DNA of 46,826 bases from Cymbomonas tetramitiformis. Its lineage: Eukaryota; Chlorophyta; Pyramimonadophyceae; Pyramimonadales; Pyramimonadaceae. The translations under genes and the position numbers were made by a program. Under the pieces are notes generated by a model, which searched no databases, had not been told where the DNA came from, and saw only the letters and a list, made by a program, of their open reading frames with translations. The stretch lies in assembly GCA_001247695.2 (NCBI GenBank), contig LGRX02029268.1:1-46826 (forward strand), given 5' to 3'. Shown here one piece after another: positions 40,201-46,826 of this stretch (its first letter is position 1; every line of letters begins with the position of its first letter).

Positions 40201-43200
40201 CCTTGTGCTTCGAATATATCAAAGATAAATATCTTGGCAATATTTCTACGCAGTTACGTGCGCTAGAACGCACGGGAAGCCCTTCGCTGTTTAGCATGTA
40301 TTGGGTTTGGAAACATTCGAACCCAAGCCCAATAGATCTGCCAAAGAAATAAATTGATGGTTTTGCCAACAAGTTATCTCAAACCTTGTGCTTCTGAGAA
40401 CTGAAAGATATGTGTCTTGTAAATATTTGTGCATAGTTTCGCGCGCTATAACGCACGGGAATTGCTTTTCAGTTTGGCATGTATTGGGTTTGGGTAAACT
40501 CGAACACAAACCCAATAAATCTCCAAAGAAATAAATTGATGGCTTCGTGCACAAGGCTTTTGAGGCCTTGGGCCTTTGGCAACTAAAAGATATATATCTT
40601 AGTAATACTTTTGCAAAGTTACGGGCGCTGGAACTCACGGGAAGCCCTTTGCTGTTTGGCATGTTTGGGTTTGGATTTGCATGTACCGAAACCCATGATG
40701 TGTAGCACGCGTTTTGCGCATAGCTGACATCAGAGGTTGTGCGTTTGAGGGTGCACCAATATTGCTATTAGCAATATTGGTGCCAAGTATCGTGTGCTAG
40801 AACGCACGAGAACCCCTCCGCTGTTTGAGTTTTGATGCGATGTGCATGAAAGTTATAAGGGCCTCTCAGCTTAGCTCGCAGTCGCGACTGCAAACTGAGC
40901 TGATGCGGCCACGGCTCAGTCAAGAGCTAAAAAAACTCCTACCTAAGAGTCTAAATGATATATCTTTGTGCATTACGAACGTTGGAAAATGTTTTCCCAA
41001 TCTAATTTACTCGCAAACAGTGTGGGCAATCATACGTGCAGTGAAATATTCACGGCCGTGAATTTAATATTCACGGCCGTGAATTTAATATTCACGGCCG
41101 TGAATTCCAGATTCGGGAGGGCGTAAACCGTACGTTTAGGGCTCTACAGTATGTGAGAACTGAAGTCGGCTTGGTTGCAAAGACCTGTCTGGTATTTTCT
41201 CTAAGTATTTTCAGACGTTCCCAAAGTGACCAAAAACCGAACGATCGGCGATCGAACGGTTTTTGGTCACTTTGGGAGTGAGATCGTGAGTTTAGGCTTG
41301 GTGACAACACGCGAAACAACACTGAGTATTTTCAGACGCGTTCCCAATGTGACCAAAAACCGAACGATTGGCGATCGAACGGTTTTTGGTCACTTCGGGA
41401 GTAAGATCGCGAGTTTAGGCTTGGTGACAACACTGAGTATTTTCAGACGCGTTCCCAAAGTGACCAAAAACCGTTCGATCGCCGATCGAACGGTTTTTGG
41501 TCACTTTGGGAGTGAGATCGTGAGTTTCTAAGGCTTGGTGACAACACGCGAGACAACACTCAGTGTTTAAGTATTACCAGTGTTTAAGTATTACCGTCTG
41601 AAAATACTTGAAGAAAATACTCACTGTTTGATTTGTTAAATATGCAATTTTAACTAAAGGCGGAAGGCTTTCTCTCCGGGAGTGTGCCCCTGTCCAGCGA
41701 AATAAAGATTGTATACTAATCTGAGTAATCTTTTGCTTCAAAATATTATCACATATTCCTACTTAGTATGATGTGGGTACCCGTTTCGCAAAGAAGATGA
41801 AACCCCATGTAGCGCAACTATTGCGGGTTTCAAATTCCTTAAATTCCACCCGCTTCCGCCAAATGAACGCGTCATCCCACAACGAGATGTGTGGTTGACC
41901 GTTCAGTTTGTGCAATTTGTTTAGGGAAAACAACGCATACGAAATACTATTTTTGCTAACGCTTCCCTCATCCGTTGCCCAGGCTCTCTTGCAAACGAGC
42001 GCGCGAATGAGGGAAGAAACGCCTAGCGGAAACGTGGACGCGGTTGACATCCGCGTTTCCGCTAGAGGTGAAATTGCACTGCCAAACGGTCAGTATGTGT
42101 TTATTATGCTTATATGATATGCGTGATATGTTCATGCTGTGCAGGATGCGTCCCTGTTGGGCGTGAGTCGAGTTGGCTGGCTCGAATCACGCCCATTACC
42201 CCCCTCTCAAGACCCGTCCAGCATCCTAGATTCCGAACGGATCTTGCTTCCAACCCTTTCTAATTTAAGCAGAATTGCCTGCACACTGGGTATCGTGGTC
42301 AGGAACTCGCGTAGCATTACGTATCTCGTTCGATGAAAGCCACGTACGGTACCTGGTTCAACGAAAGCCACGTATCTGGTTCAACGAAAGCCCTGTATCT
42401 AGTTCAATGAAAGCCCCGTATCTGGTTCAATGAAAGCCCCGTAATCTTGCTTGCGCAAAAAAAGTTGTTCCTAACACTTATTATATATGTAGTCAACTGT
42501 ACAAGGGAACCGTGGAAAGCAAGGGCAACGCACCTTTCATTTTTGATGGAGAATCTTTTACCCTGTCCTTTTTCTTGAATAGAGGACAATAAAATGCATA
42601 CCATCAGTGTGTTCAACAGTACATCGATACCCGCCATTATCGCAAGAAAGGCACACCCTAGTGTACTTTTTCGGAGGCTTCCTCATGTTTGCAAAACGAA
42701 AGTGAACAGATGGGTGGGGGGAAAATTTTAACGCTTTATTAGAAATTTAAACGCAAAACTTTAGACGCATATGCATGTGTCACACACCTATTCCCCCAAA
42801 ACAGATTGAAATTTCTATTCCCCATTTTGGAGTTATCTATTCCCGAATCATTATGCTACCACGTTACTACTTGGTTCGCAAACCCTCACCTGCTCAATGA
42901 CTGAGGTCCTCACTAGGCTGTGTCCACCATCCGAGTAAGCCGGTGAAAGATTGAACGGCGGTTTGCCGATGCGTCTGTCCATCAGCAACATGATCTCCGC
43001 AGGAGACCAAGGCAAATCGATGGGAGACATGAAGTATTTCAGCGGATGTCGATCAAAGTGGAACAAGCGGAAACCCTTCGACTTGAGAATGCGATCAAGC
43101 TCTTCACATTCCTTTTCTGCGCTCTTGTTGATTTTATGGTCACCAAGTGCTTGTTTCGCCTTCAGTACAGCCGCATTCACCGCCCGGTTGTCTTGCACCT

Positions 43201-44759
43201 AATGCGAAACAAAAGAAATAAACCAGTTTCCTCATTAATGTCAAAAAGTAGAGAAACATGTAAACTTCAAAGCGAAACCATAAAAAATAGCCAGTTTCCT
43301 CATTAATGTCAAAAAGTAGAGAAACATGTAAACTTCAAAGCGAAACCAAAAAAATAGCCAGTTTCCTCATTAATGTTAAAAACTAGAGAAACATGTAAAC
43401 TTCAAAGCGAAACCAAAAAAAATATCCAGTTTCCTCATTAATGTTAAAAAGTAAACAAACGTGTAAAATGCGAGGCATTCTAATAGAAACGTACCAGTTT
43501 CATCATTAATGTGAAAACCTTAAGAAACAGATAAAATGCTAAGCAAAACAAAAAGGAAAGAACTTGTACCTCAAGAGCGACATTGAACACATCTTCCAGT
43601 CCAACTTCATCGGAAGAGAGCATCTTCTGAAAGGCATGCATTGTGGCCGCATGTTTCAGTTTCTCCGTGGAAGCGTGGCCAAAAGCTGGAACGGCTTTCG
43701 CAATTGCATCTCGCGTTTCCGTCGAAAGAATCGCCTTGCCTTTCTTGTTCGCGGGTGTACAAGTGTGCACACCCTTGTGCTCAAAGAATAGAAGTGTCCC
43801 AGAAAACTTATTCGAGGTCACACGAGCACAGATGCAGCGTGCTGAGCACGAAACAGCCTTAGTAGCAACTTGGCACTTCGGGCACATGGGACCAAAAACC
43901 TGGTTCGCGGAAAAAAAATATTAGAAAACGTCACAAAAAAATAACGCGGAAACTTGAGAATATTTCTGGAATGTGAAATAAACCAAAACCGAAAGTATTT
44001 GTTTACCTTATTCCCAAGGTATTCCTCGTCTTTGCTTCCTGAGGTACGTTTCTTCACCCGTTTGACGAAGTGCTTACCACCGACTTGAAAGAAAACGCAG
44101 TCTTTTTCCTTGCAAATGTACTCGCCAAGGCAGTGTTGGGCACGTGCGGTGACATTGCCTTTCCCGTATAACTCCGTTAACTGCTTCCAAGTGGTATTTC
44201 CAGGTTCAGACCAGCAGCGATTGGTAACGAAAAAGTCCAATTGCAACATTGGAACGCCTTTCCTTCCCCCTTCAAGTTCACCTTTAAAGTGCGTAGCAAA
44301 AAGAACATCCCCTGAAACGTCCAAGGGAACCTTGGAAGTCTTAACGACATCTGAAGGCCAGACCACCCCTTCTTCGTCGGAAATAGGTGTGCTGTTGGTG
44401 TCTTCATCTGGTTCTGTTTTCTTCGTGCGACTTGCCTTCGAACTGACGGCTGTAATTCTGACATCCTCTTCCGAGTCCGAAGATGTTTTAGCTTTGACAT
44501 TGGAGTCTTCCACCTCAAAATCTTCAATGAAAATCTGGTAAAGATGCTCAGGTTCTACTGGGTACAGGTCAGAGGTTTCGAAAATATCGTTAGTCTCCAA
44601 GTCCATCAGCGTGAAACATTGTTCATCGCTCAGACGAAATATTTTAGTAATTACGTCTGAAGCAACGTAGCCTTCACCTTTTGCGTAGTAAACTGGAAGT
44701 TCAAATATTTTTTCTGTGCCATCGCTTTTATAAACAAAACTCACAAATTTTGACCCCAT
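37266..44759 (-). CDS. E3 SWIM zinc-finger protein, 1140 aa, five exons (candidate transposase)
   Basis: Exons 44007-44759, 43570-43899, 42890-43198, 38134-39390 and 37266-38039. All introns are phase 0 with GT-AG ends, total 3423 bp. The N-terminal 250 residues are unrecognised, with an acidic Ser/Thr linker. A Cys/His cluster follows (CPKCQ...CSARCICARV...GVHTC, ~255-300), resembling the N-terminal WRKY/GCM- or FLYWCH-type finger of MULE transposases. The last exon has a SWIM finger (CSC-x23-CVHMC, ~935-960), again typical of MULE transposases and some chromatin proteins. I cannot identify a DDE core between them. Intron 2 holds a 68-bp array, and intron 3 is expanded from 76 bp to 3.5 kb by a MULE-like element. 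A DNA-binding mobile-element protein is likely; its exact class is open. Confidence 0.7.
39735..40910. repeat. Foldback region with ~183-bp repeats inside the MULE-like element
   Basis: The CCGCATCAGCTTAGC / GCTGATGCGG ends and the pair CAGTGCACCCTCAA / TTGAGGGTGCACC are inverted about a centre near 40320. Between them AACGCACGGGAAGCCCTT.GCTGTTTGGCATG recurs near 40270, 40453 and 40635 (~183 bp), with one inverted copy near 39970. The 123-aa frame across it is repeat translation. Probably a nested foldback element. Confidence 0.65.
41040..41106. repeat. ATTCACGGCCGTGAAT palindrome, three tandem copies
   Basis: Three perfect 16-bp palindromes separated by TTAAT; period about 21 bp. Part of the MULE-like element. 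Confidence 0.95.
41216..41525. repeat. Three ~117-bp units each with a long hairpin
   Basis: Each unit has CAAAGTGACCAAAAACCG near-perfectly inverted as CGGTTTTTGGTCACTTTG around a GATCGGCGATCGAA-type centre, followed by GTGAGATCGTGAGTTTAGGC and TTGGTGACAACAC. In the third unit the centre is fully palindromic. The hairpins are about 50 bp long. Confidence 0.9.
42322..42443. repeat. 24-bp tandem repeat, ~5 copies
   Basis: GTTCAAYGAAAGCCMCGTATCTG units in direct tandem near the right end of the MULE-like element. A separate hairpin, CTAGCGGAAACG...CGTTTCCGCTAG, lies at 42015-42065. Confidence 0.85.
43226..43520. repeat. 68-bp array with CATTAATG cores in SWIM-gene intron 2, 5 units
   Basis: CATTAATG starts at 43233, 43301, 43368, 43436 and 43504 (68, 67, 68, 68 bp), in the context CCAGTTTCCTCATTAATGT, followed by a spacer with AGAGAAACATGTAAACTTCA. 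It lies wholly inside the intron 43199-43569. Confidence 0.95.
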
Positions 44760-45103
44760 GACAGCACGTTAACCTCCGGAGGCAACGCCTCCGAAAAATA
44801 GTTTGAAAAGAACAACCCCGCAAACAAAATGTATTTTCGTTTTTTGACACTCGTTCGAAAATAAAGTGTGCCAGCCGGTATATTTAGCGATCGAATAATT
44901 TTTTTTATTGTCTGGAAAAAAAAATATTATAAATTTTCAATTCGAAACAGCGCGCGTACTGACCCGCAAAATTAACGAACCCACAGACGTGACAGGTCAG
45001 AGAAAGAAACTCGAGTTTGCTTATTTTCGAAAAGTACACGGCTTACATTTTATACAAACAAAGTCAATAAATGTTACCAGTCTAAACAAACTATAATGTT
45101 CGC
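44760..45103. promoter_or_regulatory. 5' flank of the SWIM gene
   Basis: Starts with a short hairpin, CCTCCGGAGGCAACGCCTCCG, just upstream of the minus-strand ATG. The rest is AT-rich, with no gene. It lies between the SWIM gene and the tail of the small CxxC gene. Confidence 0.4.
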
Positions 45104-45562
45104 CTACGTCTCACATCTGCATGAGGTGCAAAGTTCCTCGAACTGTTCAGAGTTTCTGAACGGCCTAGAACAGTCACACGCCGGCTGGTCCCAGCGGCGG
45201 GGACAATTGAGCATGGTGAAAAGCGTCCAGTGACATCCCGGAGTCCCGCCAGGAATGTCTGCTGGGACAATCATTGTCCGCGGTGTAGTCCACTCGTTGC
45301 CAGCACGGTCGGGGTAGTCTCCATGGCGCGCCATCAGTTCAAAAACTAAATGCGAACGGGTGCGACGGACGAAGCGCCAACTGGCGAACCCGGCGTCTCT
45401 TCTTCCACGTTCCATGTTGCGCACGTTGTAATGAGTTGAAAGGCGCCACTGCTCAAGCTGGCAATCGTTACAGCGCAAGTGTTGAATGTTGTGGGTTGCA
45501 ATCATCTCCCTATCGTGTGCGCCTGCAACAAAGTAGTCAATAAATCTATACACGGAAGGCAT
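45104..45562 (-). CDS. CxxC/WRF protein of E3, 152 aa
   Basis: Intact homologue of the broken gene at 12454-13163 in E2. It begins MPSVYRFIDYF, has a first cysteine pair in LRCNDCQLEQWRL, a central WRFVRRTR motif, a YPDRA/TTPRTMIVPADI block, and closes with CDCSRPF and CTSCRC cysteine pairs. The four Cys pairs suggest one or two zinc sites. It is small and strongly basic in the middle, so nucleic-acid or protein binding is likely, but no known family is recognised. It lies between the two divergent E3 genes on the minus strand. Presence in two elements marks it as a recurrent cargo gene. Confidence 0.7.
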   Translation of the reverse strand: MPSVYRFIDYFVAGAHDREMIATHNIQHLRCNDCQLEQWRLSTHYNVRNMERGRRDAGFASWRFVRRTRSHLVFELMARHGDYPDRAGNEWTTPRTMIVPADIPGGTPGCHWTLFTMLNCPRRWDQPACDCSRPFRNSEQFEELCTSCRCET

Positions 45563-45957
45563 AGTTTTGATAGTTTTCCACCGGAAAAAGAGTTAACGTG
45601 CTGGCGCGTTTTATGTTTTATGTCTTGTGTTGTCTTTCTGGGTTGTGTCTTCTAACGGTGCACTTAAATTTATTTATCGAAAATTATATTAATTTAATAA
45701 AATAATAAAATAATAAAAAAGACTACAGTTTCCTCAAAGTAAAAAAAAATATTTTTCCGAATCGAAACCGCGCGCGCTGTGACCGTTAAAGCTGTCGAAG
45801 CTGACGACTCGACGGACCGACCGTCAGAAATTTTAGCAAAAAGCCTGAAAAGAAAATATAAAGTAAAGTACAGTAAAACCCCAACCAGCTTCTAGCAAAG
45901 CGTTGCGCCGACTTATTACTTTTTTCTCACTCTACGCGTTCTCTCTTTTTTTTCAAC
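45563..45957. promoter_or_regulatory. Divergent promoter region between E3 genes
   Basis: AT-rich, with (AATAA)n stretches at 45690-45720 and a pyrimidine-rich run (TTACTTTTTTCTCACTCTAC) shortly before the plus-strand ATG. Drives the CxxC gene leftward and the 45958 gene rightward. Confidence 0.5.
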
Positions 45958-46232
45958 ATGCCAAAAAAGAAAGCTCCTGCAAAAAAGGTGGATCAATCAG
46001 AAAGCACTACAAGGCACAACTACCAAGAAGTTTTCGATGGGCACTTTGAGGAATTAATCAAGGATGCAAAGCTTGCTGAGTGCTGGTTCGGGGATAATCC
46101 TCGTGGGGATGTGAACGACGGCACGGACGTGAAGAACAGTTACGCGCTGCACGGGAAGTTGCGAGACGAGCCCCCGATGTTGTGGATGCGTAACACCGGT
46201 TCTCACGTGTCCTACCAGCACGTTCCAAAGTC
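45958..46232 (+). CDS. First exon of the E3 plus-strand gene (partial)
   Basis: ATG follows a T/C-rich leader and a CAAC context. The exon encodes 91 codons plus two bases, starting with a Lys-rich, nuclear-signal-like MPKKKAPAKKVDQSE, then EVFDGHFEELIKDAKLAECWFGDNPRG and a MLWMRNTGSHVSYQHVPK end. It stops at a GTAAGT donor, followed by the 68-bp array, with the next exon outside the window. Position and strand correspond to the transposase gene of E1, but the exon does not resemble E1 exon 1, so function is unknown. Confidence 0.65.
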
Positions 46233-46259
46233 GTAAGTTCTAACTCTTTTTACCTTCCT

Positions 46260-46826
46260 TTCTTTTGGAACTGTTTTAGCATTAATGAAGAAACTGTTTG
46301 TTTTTTTTTGTTTGCGTGTTCATTCTTGTTATTTTCCACTGTTCTAGCATTAATGACAAAACAGCCTGTTTTCGTTACTTTCGTTTACATTTTGCCTTTT
46401 GTAGGACAAAAGCACATTAATGAAGATCTTGCAGTTTTGTTTCGTTTTCCTTGTGCATTCTTGTTATTTCTCACTGTTTTAGCATTAATGAGAAAACATC
46501 CTGTTTCCTTAACTTTCGTCTTACATTTTGCCTTTTGTAGGACAAAAGCACATTAATGAAGATCTTGCAGTTTTGTTTCGTTTTTCTTGTGCATTCTTGT
46601 TATTTCACTGTGTTTTAGCATTAATGACAAAACAGCCTGTTTTCTTTAGTTTCGTCTTACATTTTGCCTTTTGTAGGACAAAAGCACATTAATGAAGATC
46701 TTGCAGTTTTGTTTCGTTTTTCTTGTGCATTCTTGTTATTTCACTGTGTTTTAGCATTAATGACAAAACAGCCTGTTTTCTTTAGTTTCGTCTTACATTT
46801 TGCCTTTTGTAGGACAAAAGCACATT
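46260..46826. repeat. 68-bp array with CATTAATG cores in the first intron of the E3 plus gene, 9 units
   Basis: CATTAATG starts at 46280, 46348, 46415, 46483, 46551, 46619, 46687 and 46755, with a truncated one at 46823: steps of 68, 67, 68, 68, 68, 68, 68, 68. Two spacer types alternate (AAGATCTTGCAGTTTTGTTTCG and GTTTCGTCTTACATTTTGCC types), so the sequence unit is a 136-bp dimer while the palindrome spacing is 68. It continues past the window end. Confidence 0.97.

Larger units (their letters stand above)
39447..42860. mobile_element. MULE-like non-autonomous element, 3414 bp, in intron 3 of the SWIM gene
   Basis: Inverted ends: GAATAGAT..CTCCAAAATGGGGAATAGA at the left pairs with TCTATTCCCCATTTTGGAG..ATCTATTC at the right, over about 58 bp. 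The outermost GG/CC is followed on both sides by the 9-bp direct repeat ACGTTACTA (39438-39446 and 42861-42869). A 9-bp duplication with long TIRs fits Mutator-like elements. Taking the element out leaves a 76-bp intron of normal size plus one target copy. No transposase inside; the interior is nested repeats. Confidence 0.85.
37266..46826. mobile_element. E3: probable large transposon, right part beyond the window
   Basis: E3 has the same layout as E1: two divergent spliced genes, each with an early intron containing a 68-bp-spaced palindrome array. It also carries an intact homologue of the CxxC gene found in E2. Termini are not proven: the right end is outside the window, and the left end may lie in the duplicated block at 36.84-37.27 kb. 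Mobile nature is inferred from these shared features. Confidence 0.55.

Noticed and set aside
45872..45884. CAGTAAAACCCC preceded by TA, a pogo-like terminus
   Set aside because: No inverted partner visible in the window; a single 12-bp match is too weak.
1..46826. tRNA, rRNA or other structured RNA genes
   Set aside because: No cloverleaf with conserved T-loop or rRNA core sequence noticed on either strand; the hairpins seen are parts of mobile elements.

Overview
The window is nuclear DNA of a eukaryote. Genes have short GT-AG spliceosomal introns (native length about 75-265 bp), non-coding DNA is full of satellites and transposons, and the one clear housekeeping gene is a three-exon TIM16/PAM16 gene (31.0-31.6 kb) whose protein looks most like plant/algal TIM16. 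An alga is my best guess, at low confidence. Nearly everything else is mobile DNA, much of it nested.

Layout. 0-1.5 kb: palindrome-bearing satellites. 1.58-1.84 kb: a MITE. 2.06-8.9 kb (minus strand): a gag-protease retroelement with four stacked ORFs and no reverse transcriptase. Its ORFs are joined by an overlap, a UAAUG stop-start and an in-frame UGA. 10.6-15.5 kb (plus): an unrecognised multi-exon gene (gene C) whose first intron holds a 3.1-kb transposon (E2; 4-bp target duplication GCAC). E2 carries small CxxC proteins, one of them broken by a hAT MITE. 15.6-17.7 kb: a GTCCATACG satellite split by a pogo-like MITE, with the empty site visible in neighbouring repeat copies. 18.18-28.98 kb: one gag gene of a second retroelement family, cut in two by a MITE (27.31-28.16 kb) and then by an 8.5-kb transposon (E1, 18.79-27.31 kb) that landed on the MITE's edge. 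31 kb: TIM16. 34.86-36.64 kb: a more complete copy of the second gag family. 37.27 kb to the window end: a divergent gene pair (E3, probably a mobile element running out of the window), with a MULE-like 3.4-kb element inside one intron.

The main discovery is a family of large DNA transposons. E1 has terminal inverted repeats starting AACACACTATTCG, a 4-bp target duplication (TTGT) and two divergent spliced genes: a 978-aa DDE/RNase-H-like transposase of the DUF7869-like type, and a 1134-aa protein ending in a beta-class DNA methyltransferase fold with DCNY in place of DPPY. E2 has the related terminus AACAGACTATTGG and also a 4-bp duplication. E3 shares the small CxxC protein with E2 and the divergent two-gene layout with E1. 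In E1 and E3, both divergent genes carry in an early intron a tandem array of a CATTA..TAATG-type palindrome spaced almost exactly 67, 69, 68 and 68 bp. The spacers are unrelated between arrays, while the core and the period are shared. That suggests a functional, protein-read array rather than random satellite DNA.

Exon coordinates were deduced by eye from reading frames and GT-AG signals. Total CDS lengths divide exactly by three for the three large spliced genes.
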